Shown here: piece by piece, positions 14,803-22,948 of the stretch
How positions within the stretch are numbered: the first letter of the stretch is position 1
Layout of the letters: every line of letters begins with the position of its first letter
Assembly (NCBI GenBank): GCA_020429465.1
Contig: JAGQLH010000009.1
Location: 1-23,112 of the forward strand
Direction of reading: 5' to 3'
Source of the DNA: Candidatus Dojkabacteria bacterium
GTDB lineage: Bacteria; Patescibacteriota; Dojkabacteria; B142; WJKM01
Length of the DNA: 23,112 nt
Notes under the pieces: generated by a model
Seen by the model: only the letters and a program-made list of their open reading frames with translations
The model's database searches: none
Told to the model about the DNA's origin: nothing
Position numbers and translations under genes: made by a program

Positions 14803-14831
14803 AGTATAAATGGTAGTTGACTTGAGATCAA
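14803..14831 (-). promoter_or_regulatory. Promoter of the VirB6/TrbL-like gene
   Basis: On the minus strand TTGATC (14826-14831), a 17-nt spacer and TATACT (14803-14808). The predicted start near 14797 leaves a leader of about 21 nt before the ATG at 14775. It lies in the 80-bp gap after the 152-aa gene, so the last three genes can be expressed separately from the first two. Confidence 0.55.
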
Positions 14832-14855
14832 TTGGAACTAATAAAGATAGTTTTC

Positions 14856-15314
14856 TTAGATATCTCCAAGGGCTTCTTGACGATGGTCATATTCTTTGAT
14901 GTCACTTCCCATTTCTTGTATTCGTTTCTTTTGTTGGAGCATATAGGTAATCATCTCTAACTTCCCCTCCTCATTAGTTTCGTTCATAAAACTAAAAAAC
15001 ATATCTGTTTGAATTTTAGCGAACATGTCTTTAATCTGTTCGGTGAGTTCTGGGTAAGAAATAAGTGTTTGTTCGAATAGCTCTGTTAGTTTTTTTTGGT
15101 CTTCAACGTTTCCTTTGGTAACTATTCTATGCATGAGTTTTTCTACTTCTTTAGTTCCCTCTTCTCCATTTACATATGCGTAATAATTGAATATTTTCAT
15201 TATCATGAGTTCAAATATATCGTTCCGATACATATTACTAAACTGTTTAGTCTGGAATTCAGAAAACCCACAATACTTCCCAATTATTGCAATCATATTG
15301 TCATCAAAATACAT
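14856..15314 (-). CDS. Small helical protein of the cluster, 152 aa
   Basis: A small, acidic, wholly helical protein with no signal peptide or membrane segment, rich in Met, Glu, Lys and Phe. Its C-terminal third (about residues 110-145, NETNEEGKLEMITYML and QKKRIQEMGSDIKEYD) looks amphipathic and may form a coiled coil. I do not recognise a family. Its position, 36 nt after the giant HExxH protein and before the VirB6-like gene, suggests a cytoplasmic adaptor or chaperone of the same system, but this is inference. There is no Shine-Dalgarno and no obvious promoter in the gap, so it is probably read from the promoter of the giant gene. Confidence 0.7.
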   Translation of the reverse strand: MYFDDNMIAIIGKYCGFSEFQTKQFSNMYRNDIFELMIMKIFNYYAYVNGEEGTKEVEKLMHRIVTKGNVEDQKKLTELFEQTLISYPELTEQIKDMFAKIQTDMFFSFMNETNEEGKLEMITYMLQQKKRIQEMGSDIKEYDHRQEALGDI

Positions 15315-15350
15315 AGGTGTGTGTGGTATAAAATTATTAAAACAATTGAT

Positions 15351-18300
15351 TTATTTATTAGATAGTGACCGCATAATTGCTCCTTCTCCACCAAATATAC
15401 CCCCCATAAATTTATGCGCCCAATCATCTCCTGGGAATGCACCATCTGGGACTGGTGCTTTTGCCAAGTCCTCAACTTTTGCTTCATTTCCATTTTGGAC
15501 TGTTCGAAGTTGCCATTGTTCTAGACGAGAGAGAGATTCACCCTTCATAATCTTTTCGTACATTCCCATTTGAGAACCAAGTTTTTCTTGTAGCTCAAGT
15601 GCACCAATTCTACGTGAACCCATAACTTTTTCTCTGTGTTGCATAAAGTTTACAGAGAGAAGTTGAAATGCTCCCCAGCCCAGAAAAATTCCTGCAAATA
15701 CAGGCATCCCGGTAAATGATGCCATGAGTGCACTTCCCGTTAGGATTACCTTTCCAAATCGTTGTATCCATTCTTTTGTGTCACCCCAGAATGTTTTGGC
15801 ATAGTATGCTTTACGTTCGTATTCGCTTGCTTCTGCGAGTCTTCGTACGTAATCATTGAGGAATCTATATCCGGTCTTAAATCCACCTTCCGCAGAATCA
15901 AGATCATAATTAAGTTTTCGCAAAAAATCCTCCGCCATAGATTTTCTTTCGTCCTCATTCATTGGGTAACCACCCACACCAGGAATTCCTTGAGCTCCAA
16001 AGCCACCTGATGGGAATCTATTCCTTACTTTATTTCCATTTACGAGTTTTGCCTTGCAAAGATAGGTTTCCTGTGTTTCTGGGTCATAATACCAAGCATG
16101 GTCACTATTTGGTGTTACTCTTCCACGTGAGATAGTTATATAGTTTTCAACTAGAGGTAATGTTGTAGGAGATGCAGCTAGTTGTTGGACCTTTTCGTAG
16201 GTAAGTGGAGTAGATGGATTTCTTGGATCAGCTATCCTTTGTAAAGGATCGGGATCGAATTCATTTTCCTGCATTTCTGCTGTTATAGTTGGTAATCCTC
16301 TTTCTAATGCATCATAAATGTGGAATGTATTGTATCTTCTAATAAGATCATGTGCAGCTTCGATGCTATATCGTTCACCATCTACAATTACACCACGTTT
16401 ATTTGGGTCTTTAATACTAAACCACATATGATCACCAATCATCAGGTCGCCTTCTTGTGTGAATCCTCGATTCATTGCATCGGACTGATAATATTCATTT
16501 CTCACTCGCCCAGTGAGTGGGCTAATACCTAAATCATGAATTTGATGTGCGGCATTCATTAAGTCATTAAGGGTATACGGATAATCTTTCCTATCATATG
16601 AATTCATCATTGTCTCTGCTAGTTCGGCTGTTTCATCATTTAACTCAGGTTTCCCTTTCTTTTGAAATTTTGATGAGGTAACACCATCTAATACTCGTTG
16701 CGTGATTCTCCCTCTATGCTTACCTGTTTCATCAATCTCATCAAGATTTCCAGAAGAAACTTCAAACTTTGGACGCCCAAGCTCAAATTCGTATGCAATA
16801 CCTGGTAACTCACCCATAACACGTTGAACCTGAGCTTGGCTCAGTCCAAGTCCCTCTTGTCCTAAGTTGGCAAATAGGATATTTATTTGTTTACTCCAAA
16901 GTTCTGTAGCATTCGGCGTAAGTGCTTCATACGTTTCTGGGCGTGCAGGAAATTTTTTAGTCATCCATTCATCAAATCCTGGAAATAAATCTTTTACAAT
17001 TAACTCATTTGCTCTTCCGAATGGTGGTAGATAATTGAAAATTTTAGAACTTGCTCTAAATGGAATTCGACGTTCTGGTATGAGCCGAAGTGGGAGTCCT
17101 AGCACTGGTACTGAGCGCAATTTACGCAAAACACCTCCATATGCTCTATTTCCTATTTTGTAGCTTAGTGGTCCCCCAACGTGGTACTCAATTGGACCAG
17201 GGCTCCCTCTCTTTTTTCCTACATTACTCCAAAGTGGACTGAGTAGTCCACTTACAAGTGGGATTTCAGATGCTGGTAAAACTCCAACTTGCATAGGATC
17301 ATTTGTTCCTTGTCTAGGATCGAAAAATGCGTCATGTGTGATATTTGCTCTTCCACGTGTATCCATAGAAGAAATAACGCTAAACTCAAACCCAGGATTT
17401 TGAGAGTAAACATCATACATATGGCTTGGCATTTCTTCCGTAGAAGGAACTCCAAGTAGTATTTTTTCATCGAGTGTACCGACATCAGGGATTTTTAGTT
17501 CTATTTCCCCTTTAAATGCTTCTTGCAGTTGTGTAATAGCACTTTGAATGTCATAGCTTCCATCGTTTGGATTTATGTTGGAAATAAGTATATCTGCCAT
17601 TACACTTCCATAAATATTTTGGTTTACGAAAGCATCCTCAACTGAATCATCTTCATTTTTAGAATTTCGTAGCTCGTGTTCACTTACCTGTTTACTCATC
17701 TCGAGGAACTGATAAAGCAATTTTGCTTGTTCAGGATTTTCATTGGCGACACGTTCGGTAACATAGGCAAGTGCAGTAAGTGAGTTTCGTTTTGGATCTT
17801 TAACGGAATCTGGAAGGCTAAGCTCATCCCATACTTCACCAGTCGCAAGCTTTATAGCTAATTCTTCGACATGAGAGTTAAACTTAGTAGCTTCAGAGTT
17901 CTCGTCCTCAGATTTGAATTGTAATTCTTTTAATGTAGCATGTTGAACCTCATGCATAAGATCAGCTTCTCCTCTATCTGTCGCTACAAACATAATTGAG
18001 CCATTCCATGAATTATCTGCAAATTTCTTTGAGACAGCATTATTGCTTTGTAGCGTAATTGCAATAGATTCAGGGCGTTGTGTTTCATCAATATTTCCAA
18101 GTATGGCAGTTGTTAGTTTCTCAGTATCTGAAAACGCAAATGCAAGTCCGTTAGGTGTTGAAATAATTTCATAGGCTTGATATTTTCCTCCAGTATTGGC
18201 ATCCTGATTTTTAAACAGATCATCGATTTGTTCTGTGATTTCTGAGGTGAGGTATGTAGAAAGATCATCCCCAGGTTGTAGCTTCGAGAGTTCCTCTAGT

Positions 18301-19925
18301 CTATCTTTATCTTCACGTGCCTCTGATTTTAATCGTGCTAGTTGTAAATCCCATTTCGTAGCTTTTATAAGTTCGGCTCTTTTTTGAGGGTCGTCAATAA
18401 GTTCTCTATTTGCTCGCTGAGTTTTTATAATATTCTCTAGTTGTGTTTGTATTTCTTTGAAAGCATCTTTCGATTCTTGTAATTTTTGTGTTTTTTCTTC
18501 TTCACTAGTATTAATCGGTAATTCGATTTTTGACCCATCGTCAGATAAAGCGAACCGTGTTTCTATTTCTTCGAGAAGCGCAGTTTCAAGTGCTCTTTCA
18601 TCAGATTCTATGGTTTGTTTATCTAAGCGATGTTCCTCAAATTCTTTTCCATAAGTTTCCCCGTATAGTGCTCTTACACGTTCTACATTAGCAAATTCTT
18701 CCATTATCCTTCCACGTGCAAATGATCGTGCCAACTCTATTCGTTGTTTAAGTGGCCCTTCTCGTTCAGTTTTTTTGAGTGACTCATATTCACGCATAAA
18801 TTTCTCATTCATTTCTTCAAGTCCATAAATCATTTCCTTTATTGACCCATCACTATCTCCTTCCATTTGAGCTCTCATATGATTTTCGATTTGCTTTTCA
18901 TAATTTGTCTTTTCGAATAATTCAACAATTGCTGCTTTATTATTGGTTTCACCAAATAGTTTTTCTTGGAGCTTTTGTTTGTGTTCTTCGATAATTTCTT
19001 GCCGACCTTGAATGTTCTCTACTTTGGTAAGTGCACTAGTGAGTTCTTCAGTATGGTTGCTAAGCTCACCATCTGAAATCCTAACAAGAAGATCTTCAAC
19101 GAGTGGTTTTAGTGTAGTATCCTTTTTGACGTTTTCGTAATGATCTTTCAAGAGTGTTACTAACTGGTTTTGTTGGTTTGGAGACATGTAGGTATCTTTA
19201 TCTTGAAGTCGTTCTAGTAAATCTTTGATTTGTGCTGTTTCACGGTAACTTTTAATCTCTTTTTGAAGTTCCATGTTCAATTCACTAGCTGGTTTGTCTG
19301 TTTCACGTTCTCCTTGTTGTATCCGTAATTTTCTAAGTTCAGCATGATAGTCTCTTAGTTCTTTTTTATCATTGGGAGTTAATTCTTTTGCTGAAAACTT
19401 GCCTGACTCATCTGAGGCGTTGGCGAATTTTTCAAGAAGTGCCTTTTTCCGTCCAAGTAATTTAGAATCGGGCGGAATTTTTTTAGTATCGTTTTTATAT
19501 ACTTCTCTAATGAGAAGCGTGACTTCTTTTTCCTCTACGTCTTCCTGTTGTTGTTGCAATTCTCTTCTTTTAACTTCTTCTTTTGTGGTATCTATTTGTT
19601 TTTGGATACGTTGCTGGAGTTTTCGCAATTTATTTACTTTTCTTTCAATGACGGGGACACGAGAAATTTCTTCAATGCCTGACACAGCTTTATCTGTGGC
19701 TTCTAATTTCGCTTGAATCTTTTCTAAAAATTGACTTGGATTATGATTGTTGGAGTTCTCCTTTATCTCTTTATTAAGTTCCTGAATTTGTGCAATTCCT
19801 ACATTTAGTTTCTCTTTGAATTTTTTAATTTTCCCAGATAGATATGCAGCAAAAACCTCCACCCAGGTCTTTCTTTTTTGATCTTCAGGTTGAGTGTATT
19901 CTGGTTTTCGTATAATTTCAGCCAT
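15351..19925 (-). CDS. Giant coiled-coil protein with HExxH metallopeptidase-like motif and C-terminal membrane hairpin, 1524 aa
   Basis: An unrecognised giant protein that begins the cluster. Residues about 30-580 are highly charged, Glu/Lys/Gln-rich helix, probably long coiled coils. Residues about 585-800 form a compact domain with LMHEVQHATLKEL (His658-Glu-x-x-His662), a zincin-type motif. HVEELA (His685, Glu687, Glu688) lies 23 residues further and could give the third ligand. HEIQH-type motifs are known from metallopeptidase-like domains in large polyvalent proteins of phages and mobile elements. Residues about 830-1390 are mixed, rich in Pro and Gly, with a basic, Arg-rich part at about 934-962. 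A hydrophobic hairpin follows at about 1392-1425 and a soluble tail ends RSLSNK. There is no signal peptide, so most of it should be cytoplasmic. The likely roles are a scaffold or substrate of the neighbouring VirB6-like system. Protease activity is only suggested by the motif. Confidence 0.8.
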   Translation of the reverse strand: MAEIIRKPEYTQPEDQKRKTWVEVFAAYLSGKIKKFKEKLNVGIAQIQELNKEIKENSNNHNPSQFLEKIQAKLEATDKAVSGIEEISRVPVIERKVNKLRKLQQRIQKQIDTTKEEVKRRELQQQQEDVEEKEVTLLIREVYKNDTKKIPPDSKLLGRKKALLEKFANASDESGKFSAKELTPNDKKELRDYHAELRKLRIQQGERETDKPASELNMELQKEIKSYRETAQIKDLLERLQDKDTYMSPNQQNQLVTLLKDHYENVKKDTTLKPLVEDLLVRISDGELSNHTEELTSALTKVENIQGRQEIIEEHKQKLQEKLFGETNNKAAIVELFEKTNYEKQIENHMRAQMEGDSDGSIKEMIYGLEEMNEKFMREYESLKKTEREGPLKQRIELARSFARGRIMEEFANVERVRALYGETYGKEFEEHRLDKQTIESDERALETALLEEIETRFALSDDGSKIELPINTSEEEKTQKLQESKDAFKEIQTQLENIIKTQRANRELIDDPQKRAELIKATKWDLQLARLKSEAREDKDRLEELSKLQPGDDLSTYLTSEITEQIDDLFKNQDANTGGKYQAYEIISTPNGLAFAFSDTEKLTTAILGNIDETQRPESIAITLQSNNAVSKKFADNSWNGSIMFVATDRGEADLMHEVQHATLKELQFKSEDENSEATKFNSHVEELAIKLATGEVWDELSLPDSVKDPKRNSLTALAYVTERVANENPEQAKLLYQFLEMSKQVSEHELRNSKNEDDSVEDAFVNQNIYGSVMADILISNINPNDGSYDIQSAITQLQEAFKGEIELKIPDVGTLDEKILLGVPSTEEMPSHMYDVYSQNPGFEFSVISSMDTRGRANITHDAFFDPRQGTNDPMQVGVLPASEIPLVSGLLSPLWSNVGKKRGSPGPIEYHVGGPLSYKIGNRAYGGVLRKLRSVPVLGLPLRLIPERRIPFRASSKIFNYLPPFGRANELIVKDLFPGFDEWMTKKFPARPETYEALTPNATELWSKQINILFANLGQEGLGLSQAQVQRVMGELPGIAYEFELGRPKFEVSSGNLDEIDETGKHRGRITQRVLDGVTSSKFQKKGKPELNDETAELAETMMNSYDRKDYPYTLNDLMNAAHQIHDLGISPLTGRVRNEYYQSDAMNRGFTQEGDLMIGDHMWFSIKDPNKRGVIVDGERYSIEAAHDLIRRYNTFHIYDALERGLPTITAEMQENEFDPDPLQRIADPRNPSTPLTYEKVQQLAASPTTLPLVENYITISRGRVTPNSDHAWYYDPETQETYLCKAKLVNGNKVRNRFPSGGFGAQGIPGVGGYPMNEDERKSMAEDFLRKLNYDLDSAEGGFKTGYRFLNDYVRRLAEASEYERKAYYAKTFWGDTKEWIQRFGKVILTGSALMASFTGMPVFAGIFLGWGAFQLLSVNFMQHREKVMGSRRIGALELQEKLGSQMGMYEKIMKGESLSRLEQWQLRTVQNGNEAKVEDLAKAPVPDGAFPGDDWAHKFMGGIFGGEGAIMRSLSNK
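17940..17954 (-). other. HExxH codons (HEVQH) in the giant protein
   Basis: CATGAGGTTCAACAT on the minus strand encodes His658-Glu-Val-Gln-His662. The two His would bind zinc and the Glu would activate water in a zincin-type metallopeptidase. The hydrophobic residues before it (ADLM) and the small residues after it (ATL) fit the usual active-site helix. Confidence 0.6.
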
Positions 19926-19936
19926 AGAGAACGGAC

Positions 19937-19959
19937 ATAATATCTGCTACAGAATAGCA
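19937..19959 (-). promoter_or_regulatory. Possible promoter and operator of the giant-protein gene
   Basis: TATTAT on the minus strand (19937-19942) lies 11 nt before the ATG at 19925, predicting a leader of about 5 nt. No good -35 box is present. Just upstream is a dyad, TGCTA (19945-19949), 5-nt spacer, TAGCA (19955-19959), placed where a regulator could act on the promoter. Confidence 0.35.
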
Positions 19960-19990
19960 AATTACACGGGATAGAGGAATCTGAATAATT

Positions 19991-20971
19991 CTAGATGTTT
20001 GCTATTATTTCAGCAATTTTTTCAGGATCGTGGCGTATAAAGCTACGGGGGACTACATCAGAAGAAACTCGTTTAAATTCTTTACCTTCAAGCCAGAGTT
20101 TATCTCGAATCACAGTGTAATCTTCATTATTAGTAGTATCATCTTCTACCATAAACCATTTCTCATCTTTGTATTTCTCGTTGATTTCTTCTGGTAATGG
20201 TGATGAATTAACAATCACATAATCAAGAGGCCCACCAAGATAATTTGTAACTATCTCTACAAATTCAGAAGACTTCATATCGTGGGTTTGATTATATTTC
20301 GTCATTAAATTAGTAACATAGATCTTCTGTGCTTTTGAACTATTTATTGCATCTGCAATACCATCAACTAGTATATTTGCCACAATATTTGAATAGAGAT
20401 CCCCAGGTCCAAGGATTATTTTATCTGCTTGAGCAATTACTTCAAGAGCTTTGGGATATGCAGTAGGTATTGGATGTAAAAATGCTTTTGTGACTTTTTT
20501 CCCATTCATTTTAGGAGTATTGTCTATCTCGTGTTGACTTGTGAGTATAGTCCCATCGTCATATTCGCAACCTAGGTGAATACTATCTGTAGTTGAAGGA
20601 TGTACTTCTCCTCTCACACGTAATAGGTTATGAGCAATTTCTAACGCTTTCGGAATATTTCCTTTGGTAAGCTCAAAAAGACCAAGTAATACAATATTTC
20701 CAACACTATGTCCTCTTAGATCTCCTCCATTTTCAAATCTATGCATAAATACCTTTGCAAGATCTTCGTTTTCGGCTAATCCGACTAATGCATCTCTAAA
20801 ATCACCACCAAATGCAGGCATATCAAATTCTTCACGCATTCTCCCTGTACTTCCTCCGTCATCAGCCATAGCCATTATGGTAGTAACTTCAATATCCGGG
20901 AATTTACGAAGTCCAGTGAGTACCATCAAAGATCCAGTTCCCCCACCAAGTGTGACTATTTTTTGCGTCAT
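19991..20971 (-). CDS. yvcK: YvcK family protein (gluconeogenesis factor, CofD-like fold)
   Basis: A cytosolic nucleotide-sugar-binding regulator. In Bacillus and relatives YvcK binds UDP-sugars and is needed for growth on gluconeogenic carbon and for normal cell wall synthesis. The 326 residues match the family throughout: GGGTGS (9-14), ADDGGSTG (36-43), GDFRDALVGLAE (56-67), GGDLRGHSVGNI (82-93) and ILGPGDLYSNIVANIL (186-201). The start at 20971 places the glycine loop at the very N-terminus, as usual. It ends in TAG and has no Shine-Dalgarno. It follows the phosphohexomutase gene at a 90-bp gap that has its own promoter. In many bacteria yvcK adjoins rapZ and whiA, but not here. A link with the upstream sugar-phosphate mutase (a step toward UDP-sugars) fits its role but is inference. 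Confidence 0.95.
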   Translation of the reverse strand: MTQKIVTLGGGTGSLMVLTGLRKFPDIEVTTIMAMADDGGSTGRMREEFDMPAFGGDFRDALVGLAENEDLAKVFMHRFENGGDLRGHSVGNIVLLGLFELTKGNIPKALEIAHNLLRVRGEVHPSTTDSIHLGCEYDDGTILTSQHEIDNTPKMNGKKVTKAFLHPIPTAYPKALEVIAQADKIILGPGDLYSNIVANILVDGIADAINSSKAQKIYVTNLMTKYNQTHDMKSSEFVEIVTNYLGGPLDYVIVNSSPLPEEINEKYKDEKWFMVEDDTTNNEDYTVIRDKLWLEGKEFKRVSSDVVPRSFIRHDPEKIAEIIANI

Positions 20972-21015
20972 GCGAATGAAAATCGAGAGTTTAGATAGCT
21001 ATGATCTGACGGCTC

Positions 21016-21044
21016 ATCATACCGTTTGGCTTTTGCAAAGTAAA
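21016..21044 (-). promoter_or_regulatory. Promoter of yvcK
   Basis: On the minus strand TTTACT (21039-21044), a 17-nt spacer and TATGAT (21016-21021). The predicted start is near 21009, with a leader of about 38 nt. A short dyad (ACGG at 21009-21012 with CCGT at 21022-21025) spans the -10 box. Confidence 0.5.
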
Positions 21045-21061
21045 GTGGGAAGTATAGATAG

Positions 21062-22921
21062 TTATTTCTCCATCATATTAGTTAGTATTTCTACTACGTG
21101 TTGTCTGATTCTTCCAAGTTCACTTTTCACTATGTCTTTATTTCCTTCTAGTTGTTCAAGGTGGTCAGTTTTTGCACACTCAAAATATAGTTTTAGTTTA
21201 GGTTCTGTTCCGGAAGGTCTAATAAGCATTCTGCAGGAGGTTGTTCCATGTTCCGGTTTGATTTCGAATTCTAGTAAGTTGCGAGATGATTTTTCTGTTT
21301 CACTTACAAAGGCTTTTCCAGTCCAGTGGTCTTTGAATGACTCTATCTCTAAAGGCGTGAAACAGTTTCCTTTGGATTCACGAATTTCATTCATGAGCTT
21401 TTGCATTTTAGAGAGTTCATAACTATGTTCAAATTTTATACTAATCGTTTCATTTTCTACGTAGCCAAATTTTGCATAAATTTCATCTAAGTTATCAATC
21501 AAGGTTTTCTTTTGTTCTTTTAATTCGCCAGCAAATTCTGAAAGGAGAATAGCGGCAACAAGCCCGTCTTTTTCTCGAGCATAATTTCCCCTAATATGAC
21601 CAAAGGTATCCTCTGCTCCTAATAAAAACGTATCCATTTCTCCTTTTTCTTCTAATTCATTCATTTCAGAAGCGATATATTTAAAACCAGGCAAAAGCTG
21701 ATGATTAAGTGTAATATTGTTTCGTTTACAAAGAGTATCTAGAAGACGAGTCACTGGGATTGTCGCAAAAATTTTACCTTTTTTGTTTTTATTGAAAAGA
21801 TACTTAGTTAGTAAGAGTATCATTTCATTCCCAGAAAGAAGCTTCCATGTGTTTTCATTTGTTCGAATCATAAAGCCTACTCGATCAGCATCTGGATCCG
21901 TTGTAATAATAATTTCTGCTTGGATCTCATCAGCAAAAAGCTTTAATCGTTCGAACACTTCAGGTAATTCGGGATTAGCAATATGGTTTGGTACCGTTTC
22001 AAACTCTCCGCTTGGAATGCTTGATTCTGGTTCTATATGCACATCAAACCCTAATTGTTTTAACACTTTGAATACCGTTCGTTTTCCTGTTCCATGCAGT
22101 GGTGAATATGCAATACGTATAACTCTATTCTGACTTATTGAAAGTTCCGCAACTGCTTTTTCGTAGGCTTGTTCTGTCTCGCCTGATACCAGATTAATTT
22201 TCCCTTCATGTAATTCTCTGCTAAATAACCCTATATCCACCTCGTACATTGGCACATTATTGTTTACTTCGTCTGCTAGTTCTTGATCATAAGGAGGGAT
22301 AAGTTGACCTCCATATTCATCAAATACTTTTTTTCCATTGTAGTCGCGAGGGTTATGACTTGCACTTATATTAATCCCTGCGAGTGTATTTAATTTGCGA
22401 ATTGTGAATGACAGTTGTGGTGTCGAAGCAATGTCGTTGAAAAAGTGTACAGGAATTGCATTTTTTGCGTACACAGTTGCTGCTGTTTCGGCAAGATCTT
22501 TCGAGCTCAAACCAAATATAGGATTATGTAAATGTGGACCATAAATTTCAGTATTCATATACTGACGAACATCGTATGCGATTACTATCCCACGTTTTTT
22601 TGCTTCAGTCCCGTATTTCTTCAATAGAAACTGAGAATGCCCTTGAGCTGATGCCGCTATTGTCCAGGGATTTATTCTATTAGGTCCAATACCTACCAGA
22701 CCACGTCTTCCTGCTGTTCCAAAAGGGATAACTTGGTAAAAGCAATCAAACAATTCTTCGAATTGTTCTGATTCAATCATAAAATCAATCTGATCATGGT
22801 ATTCTTCAAAACTTGGATGTAAGAGCCAATATTTTAAATTTTCAATTGCAGTGTCAATAGTTTTTGAGTCACTTGAAAGTTTCTCAAAAGCAAGTTTTGT
22901 AAGGTGTATTCGCGCGGGCAT
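21062..22921 (-). CDS. Phosphoglucomutase/phosphomannomutase (alpha-D-phosphohexomutase)
   Basis: Interconverts sugar 6-phosphates and 1-phosphates through a phosphoserine and magnesium, feeding UDP- or GDP-sugar synthesis for the envelope. All four domains are present in 619 residues, a length near the long PgcA/PGM2 branch: IPFGTAGRRG (65-74), catalytic Ser188 in SASHNPRDYNG, the metal loop DPDADR (342-347), the sugar-binding loop GAEDTFG (435-441), and the phosphate-binding RPSGTEPK (568-575). The sugar loop has EDTFG where EESxG is more common, so substrate preference (glucose, mannose or both) is uncertain. The first 60 residues are helical, as in PGM2-type enzymes. It lies 27 nt after a membrane-protein gene that runs in from the right edge and 90 nt before yvcK. 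There is no Shine-Dalgarno. I give no gene symbol because the specificity is not certain. Confidence 0.95.
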   Translation of the reverse strand: MPARIHLTKLAFEKLSSDSKTIDTAIENLKYWLLHPSFEEYHDQIDFMIESEQFEELFDCFYQVIPFGTAGRRGLVGIGPNRINPWTIAASAQGHSQFLLKKYGTEAKKRGIVIAYDVRQYMNTEIYGPHLHNPIFGLSSKDLAETAATVYAKNAIPVHFFNDIASTPQLSFTIRKLNTLAGINISASHNPRDYNGKKVFDEYGGQLIPPYDQELADEVNNNVPMYEVDIGLFSRELHEGKINLVSGETEQAYEKAVAELSISQNRVIRIAYSPLHGTGKRTVFKVLKQLGFDVHIEPESSIPSGEFETVPNHIANPELPEVFERLKLFADEIQAEIIITTDPDADRVGFMIRTNENTWKLLSGNEMILLLTKYLFNKNKKGKIFATIPVTRLLDTLCKRNNITLNHQLLPGFKYIASEMNELEEKGEMDTFLLGAEDTFGHIRGNYAREKDGLVAAILLSEFAGELKEQKKTLIDNLDEIYAKFGYVENETISIKFEHSYELSKMQKLMNEIRESKGNCFTPLEIESFKDHWTGKAFVSETEKSSRNLLEFEIKPEHGTTSCRMLIRPSGTEPKLKLYFECAKTDHLEQLEGNKDIVKSELGRIRQHVVEILTNMMEK

Positions 22922-22942
22922 AATGTATAGGCAGTTAAGAAA

Positions 22943-22948
22943 ATTGTA
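22943..22948 (-). promoter_or_regulatory. Possible -10 box for the phosphohexomutase gene
   Basis: TACAAT on the minus strand, directly after the stop of the upstream membrane protein and 21 nt before the ATG. The -35 region (about TTAATT with an 18-nt spacer) is weak. Read-through from the upstream gene is equally possible. Confidence 0.3.

Noticed and set aside
20664..21422. A 252-codon open frame on the + strand across yvcK and the phosphohexomutase gene
   Set aside because: It is antisense to two certain enzymes and spans their intergenic promoter. The translation is Ser/Pro-rich without a family match.
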